Source: Deltaproteobacteria bacterium
GTDB lineage: Bacteria; Desulfobacterota; Syntrophobacteria; B119-G9
DNA: 5,101 bases
Reading direction: 5' to 3'
NCBI GenBank assembly: GCA_003646715.1
Contig: QMLL01000161.1
Coordinates: 1-5,101 of the forward strand
Made by a program: the position numbers and the translations under genes. This document shows positions 1 through 5,042 of the stretch, piece by piece. The notes beneath the pieces are model-generated. The model saw only the letters and a program-made list of their open reading frames with translations, was not told where the DNA came from and did no database searches. Each line of letters starts with the position of its first letter. The first letter of the stretch is position 1.

Positions 1-1297
1 AAGGATCTTTTATTACCTCGAGAAGTTTTTGATACTTACTGAAAGATTTTGCTTTGATGTTCTCAAGCGACTGAGCAAGTGTTTCCAGAGAATTGAAGTC
101 TTTCTCGTAAGCCGGATCTTCCAACTTGCTTATCTGTTTCTGACGATTTCTGATTGTTTCAAGGCAAGCTGCAGGGCTTGAAAATAAAGCTTTCTCCAGG
201 GTAGTTTTGAATAGTTCACCGGCTCCCCTGTGTCGGTCAAGGCGTATGAAATTGATATCAGAGAAAATCTGAAAGGCTTTCTCTTCAACGGGTGAAGCCT
301 TGCAATAGGCAACTTCGATTTTCCGTTTTCTAAAAGCACTTTCAACCTGGTTCTGGATGTCTTTCTTGAAACGTCGGATAAAGAGCCCCTTGATATCTTC
401 GGGACCATAGTTGTCCGGATCTGAGATTGCCGTCGGATCAAGCATGTTCATAAGGCTTGCAAAGCTGCGGGCACGACCATCGTGGGGAGTTGCAGATAAC
501 ATAATAAGGGCATCGGAACGTTCTGAGAGCAGTTTTGCAAGTCTGGAACGAAGGGAAGACTTTTTGCCACGTTCTGCCACATTATGGGCTTCATCAATAA
601 CAATGACGTCCCAGTATGCGTTTTCCAGATATGTCCTGTATTCGGTGTCCTGTTTAAGTGTATCGATAGAAATGATTGCCTTGTCGTAATAGTAAAAAGG
701 GTTGTGATTTGTGGGAATCTTTGCTCTTATCCGTTGAATGCCAATTGAATCGAGCCTGGTTAATGGAATTGTAAACCGACTCCAGAGTTCTTTTTGAAAT
801 TGTGTAAGCATACTTTTAAGCGTAACGACAAGAATTCGCTTACCACGTCCTCTTCTGATTAATTCGCTGAGTAATATTCCCGCTTCGATTGTTTTTCCGA
901 GGCCAACAGCATCTGCCATGAGAATGCGCTGTCTGGGTTGTTCAAGAGCTTGAATGGCTGGATCCAGCTGATACGGGACTACGTCTATTGCTGCTAGATG
1001 GCCAATGTAAAGGTTTTCATCGGTAGGAGGTGTCTGACGGAGCAAACTTTCCATGTAGAGCAATGATGCTTGATAAGAACTGGAGTCATCGACGACTAAC
1101 TTAGTATCAACGGGGTCCAGGATCTCAATTTTTTCCTCAACTTCAGTGAGAAAAACTGCTTCCTTGTCCCTGACCAGTTCCGATATGCCGATAACACTAA
1201 GTGCCTGACCACCCGTGGAAGTTCTATCAACGCTCCTGATAAGCCACTCAGCGTCTCTTACAACGATTCTTGATCCTGGCGCAAAAATATTTTCCAT
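1..1297 (-). CDS. SNF2/RapA-like DEAH-box helicase, N-terminal 432 residues (3' end outside window)
   Basis: The frame is open without a stop from the ATG at 1297 to the window edge, so the C-terminal half is missing. After an N-terminal region of about 100 residues come a Q-like PYQ motif (108-110), Walker A GLGKT (132-136), motif Ia around ILVVTLKSML (155-164), the DEAH box (235-238) and motif III SAT (268-270). The visible part ends after the first ATPase lobe and a charged helical linker; the second RecA lobe should follow. Known members of this superfamily are ATP-driven DNA translocases or remodellers, usually around 900-1100 residues. Relatives with this N-terminus often sit in restriction/anti-phage islands next to DNA methylases. 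That context is from memory and no methylase is visible here. ATG 1297 matches the expected family start but lacks a good ribosome-binding site, and the frame stays open 37 codons upstream. SNF2 assignment is strong; a defence role is inference. Confidence 0.9.
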   Translation of the reverse strand, partial: MENIFAPGSRIVVRDAEWLIRSVDRTSTGGQALSVIGISELVRDKEAVFLTEVEEKIEILDPVDTKLVVDDSSSYQASLLYMESLLRQTPPTDENLYIGHLAAIDVVPYQLDPAIQALEQPRQRILMADAVGLGKTIEAGILLSELIRRGRGKRILVVTLKSMLTQFQKELWSRFTIPLTRLDSIGIQRIRAKIPTNHNPFYYYDKAIISIDTLKQDTEYRTYLENAYWDVIVIDEAHNVAERGKKSSLRSRLAKLLSERSDALIMLSATPHDGRARSFASLMNMLDPTAISDPDNYGPEDIKGLFIRRFKKDIQNQVESAFRKRKIEVAYCKASPVEEKAFQIFSDINFIRLDRHRGAGELFKTTLEKALFSSPAACLETIRNRQKQISKLEDPAYEKDFNSLETLAQSLENIKAKSFSKYQKLLEVIKDP

Positions 1298-1644
1298 GAT
1301 AACGCCTGAGTATTTTGGTTCTTCATGAATTAATAAGAGCCCTTTTTCTCCTTTGGGGTATTTTGAGGCAAGATTGATATAGGGGACTTTATACCACAAA
1401 TCCAGGTGCTATGCCAATTAATGAAGCAAGTAGGGTTGACTAAAATCTACTAAAAATGTAGCAGCAAGGAATACGTGTTTGGTGCTGATACTTTTCGGAA
1501 AAGTACAATACCAGCGGCTAAAACTATTGGGATAAGTTTTTTGTAACACTGCCCAGTTCCTGGTAAGATTAATGCTCAGCTGCAGATGTAATCACAAATT
1601 GAAAACGAGCTTCTAACTTATTCCAATCTTTTTGGGCTATGTTT
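1298..1644. other. Non-coding gap between the NDT-like gene and the helicase
   Basis: No convincing independent gene is visible. The part nearest the helicase (1298-1408) is open in the helicase frame back to a TAG at 1409-1411, and may be a 5' extension or a remnant. The middle holds a hairpin at 1489-1505. Two copies of ACTAAAA (1439-1445 and 1449-1455) lie about one helical turn apart. A purine-rich AAAGGAG (minus strand, near 1350) resembles a ribosome-binding site but is over 50 bases from ATG 1297. I cannot assign a promoter with confidence. Confidence 0.5.
1484..1515. repeat. Hairpin/inverted repeat in intergenic DNA
   Basis: TACTTTT (1489-1495) and AAAAGTA (1499-1505) form a perfect 7-bp stem around the three-base loop CGG. 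GCTG (1484-1487) and CAGC (1512-1515) could pair outside it with an asymmetric bulge. No T-run follows on either strand, so it is not a standard intrinsic terminator. It lies about 140 bases past the end of the NDT-like gene and about 190 bases upstream of the helicase ATG, and could be an operator or an RNA 3' structure. Confidence 0.45.
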
Positions 1645-2163
1645 TTAACCGTTTTCCTGTACTGCTAAATGGGGAAGAGTGGCACGAATGGTTGCTTTTA
1701 ATCTTTCTCCTGCTGTGTCTGGATTATTTTTATCCCAGATTATCGTCAGATGATGATTCGTGTCAAAGTGAGTTTTTTCTTTCTCAAATTTTTCTTTTTC
1801 ACATGTATAAATAACAGGTTTTCTTAAACCTTCTGCATATCCAGCCTCCCAATATGAACCCAAATTATCGTGGGTCAGGTCCGCAATCAAAAAATCAGAG
1901 TTTTGAATTGCTACTCGTAGTTGATCATCAATAAGTCCGGCCCTGGGCTCATCGTCAAGACGAAACAATTCAAAACCAGCTTGTTTGACGCAAGGCTTAA
2001 AAACTTTTTCAACAACATTGTCAAGCACTTCGTCGCCAAACTTCGTCGCCATAAACGCCTTGCGATATGAGGTTTTTCCAAGACGTAAATTTTCATAATG
2101 GTCCCAACCTTTGAAGGACAACGTGATATCCGCTACACCAATATGACCCATAGATTCTAACAT
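1645..2163 (-). CDS. Fragment: NDT-like C-terminal domain (172 codons)
   Basis: This is the longest intact piece of the broken gene. It begins at an internal Met that is probably not a natural start: GFVIGD precedes it in frame and there is no ribosome-binding site. Visible features, in fragment numbering, are SYRKAFMATKFGDE (32-45, a nucleotide-binding first strand and loop), FRLDDEPRAGLIDDQLR (67-83), FLIADLTHDN (91-100, Asp95) and GSYWEAGYAEGL (102-113, Glu106 as likely catalytic acid), then KPVIYTCE and a conserved-looking THFDTNHHL (131-139). The order of strands and helices matches the NDT/TIR-like alpha-beta fold. If only this piece were translated it would lack the zinc ribbon. Confidence 0.7.
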   Translation of the reverse strand: MLESMGHIGVADITLSFKGWDHYENLRLGKTSYRKAFMATKFGDEVLDNVVEKVFKPCVKQAGFELFRLDDEPRAGLIDDQLRVAIQNSDFLIADLTHDNLGSYWEAGYAEGLRKPVIYTCEKEKFEKEKTHFDTNHHLTIIWDKNNPDTAGERLKATIRATLPHLAVQENG

Positions 2164-2233
2164 GTCACCAATAACGAAACCCTCTTCAATAGATAGTAGA
2201 GTATGAAAGAAAAGCCTTCTGGAGATTTACATC

Positions 2234-2605
2234 CTAGATAGACGCATGAGTTTCTGGCTTCACTTTTACTTTTTCTCCTGGTCCAGAAATGTTTTCAGCA
2301 AGCCAGCGAATAAGGAGATCTGCTTGTTCTCTTGGTTTTGGTAATGGACGTTTAAGAATTTCATTGACGGTATTGGTGTATAACTCAGCACCTCTTTTGA
2401 TTAGTTGCATAGTTCTTAGAGCGTGACTAAGCTTTGCACTTGCGTCTTTTTCCCTCTGAATAATATTAGGTAAAGTCGCTAGAAGTGTACCTGATACTAT
2501 GAACTCTCCACATCTGGGGCAAGAAAATAAGGTAACATCCCTGCCATTTGGTCTTTCGATCGTATTAATTAATTGAGAATCACATACAGGACAGTTTTTA
2601 TACAT
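2234..2605 (-). CDS. Fragment: zinc-ribbon N-terminal domain (123 codons)
   Basis: This is the 5' piece of the broken gene. It has a well-placed ribosome-binding site and Met start. Two CxxC knuckles (CPVC at 5-8, CPRC at 29-32) form a treble-clef or rubredoxin-like zinc ribbon. Next come SGTLLATLP, a conserved-looking KLSHALRTMQ helix (58-67), and LPKPREQADLLIRWLAEN (88-105). The TAG that ends it arises from the first single-base loss, not from a natural terminus. Cysteine ribbons of this kind usually bind nucleic acid or protein partners, so this part may recognise the trigger or target of the enzymatic domain. Confidence 0.7.
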   Translation of the reverse strand: MYKNCPVCDSQLINTIERPNGRDVTLFSCPRCGEFIVSGTLLATLPNIIQREKDASAKLSHALRTMQLIKRGAELYTNTVNEILKRPLPKPREQADLLIRWLAENISGPGEKVKVKPETHASI

Positions 2606-2614
2606 GTTTCATTA

Positions 2615-2622
2615 CTCCTTTT
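2615..2622 (-). promoter_or_regulatory. Shine-Dalgarno site for the zinc-ribbon/NDT gene
   Basis: The minus strand reads AAAAGGAG, followed by a 9-base spacer to the ATG at 2605. An earlier ATG inside the spacer reaches a stop after three codons, so 2605 is the sensible start. Confidence 0.7.
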
Positions 2623-2630
2623 GAAAGTAC

Positions 2631-2638
2631 TATATAAT
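2631..2638 (-). promoter_or_regulatory. Possible TATA-type promoter element upstream of the zinc-ribbon/NDT gene
   Basis: The minus strand reads ATTATATA about 26-33 bases upstream of the ATG. An archaeal TATA box here would place the transcript start almost at the ATG, which conflicts with use of the Shine-Dalgarno site. Read as a bacterial -10 region it has no good -35. It is a suggestion only. Confidence 0.25.
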
Positions 2639-3011
2639 GGGGAAAAACATCACAATCTCTTCAATCATTGCCCTATGCCGAAGAATTGAGACTGTCAGCA
2701 GTAACCTGCTTTCTTTTCTCCGTTCTCTGAATCACCTTGCATATTCTAGCATATGATGATTAACTGCCACTTATAAGGGCTATCTAATTCTCATCTCTTG
2801 CAGTTCGCACACACAGCGTTTTCTGTTTAAAACGGCATGATGTTGAGTATACTGTTATTTGAAAAAGTGTGAATATTCTGTCACAAATCCTCGTTTACAG
2901 GAAGCATCTGAAATCCTATACTCATGCTTTGTGCAAGGGGATTCAATCTTTTTTAAGATTTTCAACCAAGACGATTAAATTTCTACATAACAGTGCCTTG
3001 TTAGTCGAGAA

Positions 3012-3740
3012 TTATTCCAAGGCTTGTACCTCTACCTTCTGATCCGACACGATAAAACCCTTTACTCCAGTTCTAGACAAAAATTGAATGATTGCGGCTG
3101 GATGATATGCAACTCCAAATTCAATGATACGATTAATCGTCTCCTTGAATTCAGTCTGACCATCCTTGAACTCAAAAATTTCATGAGCCAAAATACGAGA
3201 CGACCTGTTGCCAATTGCTATCCCAGCCAGCTTGGGACCATTGTGATACGTCAGAACTGGACTTCCAGACATACCCTCAAGGACCGGGAATGGCAACATG
3301 AGTGATGCCTGATCGACTTCATATTCGTGCCTGAAGAAATTAACGATCCTTCCACTGAAGTATCCTTGTTCAACATTTTCAGGACCCCCTCCAATTGAAA
3401 AATATCCAAAAGTGTAAACGTCCTCACCAATTTTTAGTTGAGAAGGTGATAGAATAGGGAAGAACTCTGTCTTTGGGTGCTCAAAAGCATTGGGTAAGTA
3501 TGCTATGTCAACTTCAGGATTTACAGATAGGACTGGACATCGACTAATACGAGAAAACCTGGAAATTACTGGGTCATATACGGCGATTGCATGGCCACTT
3601 GGGATTGATAAATCTACTACGTGACGACAAGTGAGGAGGCCTCCATCTGGAGTTACTGGAAAAGCTGAACCAATGAAGGTAGTTGGGAGATTTTCACTAT
3701 CAACTAAAAAAAGCCTGTAAAAAAACCTTGAGATATCCAT
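3012..3740 (-). CDS. Trypsin-like (S1/HtrA-type fold) serine protease, cytosolic
   Basis: The protein has 242 residues in a single two-barrel trypsin-fold domain without PDZ or other additions. The catalytic residues are recognisable: His40 in LLTCRHVV, Asp78 in NPEVDIAYL, and Ser158 in EGMSGSPV (the usual GxSGSP). Oxyanion-loop and substrate-strand residues follow in KLAGIAIGN (170-178). No signal peptide or membrane segment is present: residues 1-20 begin MDISRFFYRL and continue straight into the first barrel, so it should act inside the cell. Such stand-alone intracellular proteases are known as accessory or effector proteins in some bacterial immune systems, where they cut a partner when triggered; this assignment is inference. 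ATG 3740 is the only reasonable start because an in-frame TAG lies two codons upstream. AGGGA directly abuts the ATG and is too close to be a normal ribosome-binding site, so a leaderless or weakly initiated message is possible. Confidence 0.88.
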   Translation of the reverse strand: MDISRFFYRLFLVDSENLPTTFIGSAFPVTPDGGLLTCRHVVDLSIPSGHAIAVYDPVISRFSRISRCPVLSVNPEVDIAYLPNAFEHPKTEFFPILSPSQLKIGEDVYTFGYFSIGGGPENVEQGYFSGRIVNFFRHEYEVDQASLMLPFPVLEGMSGSPVLTYHNGPKLAGIAIGNRSSRILAHEIFEFKDGQTEFKETINRIIEFGVAYHPAAIIQFLSRTGVKGFIVSDQKVEVQALE

Positions 3741-3847
3741 TCCCTACTTAACTTTAAGCTAATGACCATAGTCCTTTGCCGCTGTGAAGGACCATTGAAA
3801 CAGTGGACTTAATTGTTATGCCACTCTGCTCAAGAAACTGTCTTAGT

Positions 3848-3870
3848 GTCCCCATCGGGGATGGTTGAAA
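3848..3870 (+). repeat. Lone CRISPR-repeat-like sequence
   Basis: CCCC-ATC-GGGG forms a short stem (3850-3860), and the sequence then runs into ATGGTTGAAAC (3861-3871). The -TTGAAAC 3' tail and short central palindrome are typical of many type I CRISPR repeats. There is only one copy and no spacer array, so it may equally be part of the insertion-element or RNA structure around it. Confidence 0.2.
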
Positions 3871-4028
3871 CTCCTCACCTTCAGGGGAAGAAAAGTTTAG
3901 CGAAATGATCACGCAAGTGACCATGTGTCATATTTACTAACCGCATAACTTGCAGTTGACTTCAAGTCGACAGGAAACAAATCTTGAAAGCCAGAGCGCT
4001 GGGTTTCCACAAAACGTCCATCTGGGTA

Positions 4029-4054
4029 AACCCCTCGCCTTGAAGGCGAGGGTT
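4029..4054. repeat. Strong GC-rich palindrome (element end or terminator)
   Basis: CCCTCGCCTT (4032-4041) and AAGGCGAGGG (4043-4052) are perfect inverted repeats around one central G. AA/TT at 4029-4030 and 4053-4054 can extend the stem past one bulged C. On the plus strand TTTTT follows at 4061-4065 after eight bases, so it could act as a weak intrinsic terminator there. It also lies about 50-70 bases beyond the recombinase stop on the minus strand, where no T-run follows. The same arm is seen in degraded form at 3869-3890. Confidence 0.65.
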
Positions 4055-4101
4055 GTTCAGTTTTTCCTTATAACCTTAAATATATTACAATATATCATTT
4101 T

Positions 4102-4764
4102 TCACCATTCAACCTGGTTGAGGATAATCTCCTTGTCTGGCTGGACAATCCTCAGGTATACCAATGTGCTTGCAATATTACTGTGTCCCAAAAGCTCTTT
4201 CACTATGGTGATTGGCACTTGATTCCGGATGAGATGCACTGCATAGGAGTGCCTGAATGTGTGAGGATGAGCCCGGTCATCATCAAATCCGGCAAGCTTG
4301 CACGCTTTCTTTACAATCCTGTGGATGGTCATTCTTGTCCAAGGGAAAATGAACTCGTCCAATGAATTGGTGTTCTCGTTGTTTCCTAACGTATGAAGGA
4401 AGGCCATCAGCTCTGCAACCAGATCTTCAGGTATCGGAATTATCCTCTCTGCTGCGCGCGATACTTTTTTTGGCTTCGAAGGCCTCCCCGGACCACTTTT
4501 CTTTTCTCTTTTTACTCCCTGCTTTAATGTCACTACGCGTATCACTTTACCATATGGATCAAGATCTCTCTTTCGGAGCGCGCAGAGTTCTGAAACTCGC
4601 ACCCCAGTTTTCCATAGGGTGTTTACAACCAGATGTGCCCGTGGATCATGGGTATTGGCGTTGAGAATCTCGTTTACTTCCTCTCGGCTGAAATAGGATG
4701 GAAGCTTCCGATCAAATACCCGGACAAGTTCTCTTTTATTTAATGGTATGGGTAAATCAGTCAT
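4102..4764 (-). CDS. Compact tyrosine recombinase/integrase, catalytic domain only
   Basis: This 220-residue enzyme belongs to the phage-integrase/Xer superfamily, which breaks and rejoins DNA at specific sites through a 3'-phosphotyrosine link. Recognisable active-site residues are Arg56 in TGVRVSEL, His168 and Arg171 in HPHTFRHS, His194 in LLGHSNI, and nucleophile Tyr203 in LVYLRI. Lys81 (TLKQG) is the likely beta-hairpin lysine. The catalytic domain starts near residue 21 (LPSYFSREEV), so the usual ~90-residue N-terminal SAM-like core-binding domain is absent, as in FimB/FimE-sized recombinases. The beta2-beta3 turn carries a basic insertion of about 20 residues with an AT-hook-like PGRPSKPKK (92-100). 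ATG 4764 overlaps the stop of the preceding gene as ATGA, so translation is probably coupled. The downstream 360 bases carry repeat-rich DNA where an attachment or inversion site could lie, but I cannot identify one. Confidence 0.93.
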   Translation of the reverse strand: MTDLPIPLNKRELVRVFDRKLPSYFSREEVNEILNANTHDPRAHLVVNTLWKTGVRVSELCALRKRDLDPYGKVIRVVTLKQGVKREKKSGPGRPSKPKKVSRAAERIIPIPEDLVAELMAFLHTLGNNENTNSLDEFIFPWTRMTIHRIVKKACKLAGFDDDRAHPHTFRHSYAVHLIRNQVPITIVKELLGHSNIASTLVYLRIVQPDKEIILNQVEW

Positions 4765-5042
4765 AGACTACAGCTCAACGAACCTGAGTTTTGAGAAACA
4801 ACGATATATTTCCTTGGTGATCTTCTTTTGGGGTTTGTTTTTTCCCTGAGAATTTTTTCGTATAGCTTTGATGCCTCCTCGTGTGTTTCTCTGAACCATG
4901 CTTCCCTGTGAAGAACCTTGCTTCCAGCCCCGCTTTCTTTCCTTACCAGGTAGCCATCTGTAATTTTTATGATGGCTAGATTGTAGAAAGCCCTTTTAGG
5001 GCTCTTGGCTTTAAGTGATGTGCTGCGAAGGACTACCTTCAT
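4761..5042 (-). CDS. Small basic WGR-like protein coupled to the recombinase
   Basis: This 93-residue, lysine/arginine-rich protein reads RAFYNLAIIKITDGYLVRKESGAGSK (17-42), then a helix EEASKLYEKILREK (55-68) and a basic tail KRRSPRKYIVV (72-82). The pattern of two strands, a G-x-G-S turn, a strand and a helix ending in a Lys-rich segment resembles WGR domains, which bind nucleic acid in PARPs and bacterial regulators. The diagnostic Trp-Gly-Arg is not retained (it aligns with Glu-Ser-Gly), so this is a fold-level suggestion. Start choice is supported by a strong GGAGGA site eight bases upstream, and its TGA overlaps the recombinase ATG. The tight coupling suggests it serves the recombinase, perhaps as the DNA-binding partner for an enzyme that lacks its own core-binding domain. 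I do not recognise a named family. Confidence 0.72.
   Translation of the reverse strand: MKVVLRSTSLKAKSPKRAFYNLAIIKITDGYLVRKESGAGSKVLHREAWFRETHEEASKLYEKILREKTNPKRRSPRKYIVVSQNSGSLSCSL

Larger units (their letters stand above)
1645..2605 (-). pseudogene. Zinc-ribbon + nucleoside 2-deoxyribosyltransferase-like protein, broken by two frameshifts
   Basis: Three successive frames join into one 320-residue protein if one base is restored at each of two places. Frame 1 (2605 down to 2237) gives a zinc ribbon with C5-x2-C8 and C29-x2-C32, then a helical region. It runs into TAG at 2236-2234 just after THASI. Shifting there opens a second frame reading IGCKSPEGFSFILYYLLKR, which lasts to the GGG run at 2182-2180. 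A second shift leads through GFVIGD into the third frame and the C-terminal domain. The junction reads smoothly (SGPGE...PETHASI/IGCKSPEGFSF/GFVIGDMLESMGHIGVADI), as I recall for the intact family. The C-terminal domain has the NDT-like signatures IADLTHDN and YWEAGYAEG, including the Glu expected to be catalytic. Known NDT-fold enzymes cleave or transfer N-glycosidic bonds of nucleosides. The real substrate is unknown, and a TIR-like NAD- or nucleotide-degrading role is possible. It is either a genuine pseudogene or a sequencing artefact. Confidence 0.82.
2606..3011. other. Non-coding gap between protease and zinc-ribbon/NDT gene
   Basis: About 400 bases hold no supportable gene on either strand. 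The only structure I see, apart from the start-proximal signals of the NDT-like gene, is a 6-bp stem AATCTT/AAGATT with a TTTT loop at 2945-2960. It lies 50-65 bases past the protease stop. The gap suggests that the protease and the NDT-like gene are separate transcription units. Confidence 0.5.
3792..4060 (+). ncRNA. Candidate structured RNA / IS200-IS605 (tnpB omega-RNA-like) remnant
   Basis: No credible protein is encoded between the protease start and the recombinase stop, but hairpins follow one another. CCATTG/CAGTGG (3792-3806, with a G-T pair) is followed by CCCC/GGGG (3850-3860). TCCTC/GGGGA (3872-3888) comes next. TCAC/GTGA (3909-3920) closes on GCAA, a GNRA tetraloop. GTTGACT/AGTCGAC (3955-3971, one G-T pair) precedes a strong palindrome at 4029-4054, then TTGTTCAG and TTTTT. 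A terminal GC-rich CCTCGCC/GGCGAGG hairpin followed by a TTCA-type end is how I remember the right ends and guide-RNA scaffolds of tnpB elements. The 3' half of this RNA normally overlaps the tnpB end; no tnpB coding trace is recognisable. It may be a decayed or non-autonomous element, or chance. Strand follows the T-run and element polarity. Confidence 0.35.

Noticed and set aside
130..689. Small open frames on both strands (130-441 minus, 411-689 plus)
   Set aside because: They lie inside the continuous helicase frame, which contains ordered ATPase motifs; the small frames show no family features.
1439..1455. ACTAAAA direct repeat as a regulator-binding site
   Set aside because: Too short and AT-rich to separate from chance.
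1911..2096. Minus-strand 61-codon frame overlapping the NDT-like domain
   Set aside because: It is an out-of-frame shadow; the overlapping frame carries the conserved motifs.
2633..2638. Perfect TATAAT on the plus strand as a bacterial -10
   Set aside because: No reasonable -35 lies about 17 bases upstream and there is no plus-strand gene to serve.
2945..2960. AATCTT/AAGATT stem as a protease terminator
   Set aside because: Only six AT-rich pairs, and no T-run follows on the minus strand.
3024..3305. Plus-strand frame opposite the protease
   Set aside because: It is antisense to a protein with an intact catalytic triad and shows no recognisable domain or ribosome-binding site.
3848..4060. 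A genuine CRISPR array
   Set aside because: Only one repeat-like unit is present, with no regularly spaced second copy.
3950..4222. Plus-strand 90-codon frame
   Set aside because: It crosses the palindrome and runs antisense into the recombinase; no start signals or protein features. I also looked for a tnpB C-terminus here and found no convincing one.
4183..4664. Two plus-strand frames over the recombinase
   Set aside because: They are antisense shadows of the recombinase, which has all recognisable active-site residues.
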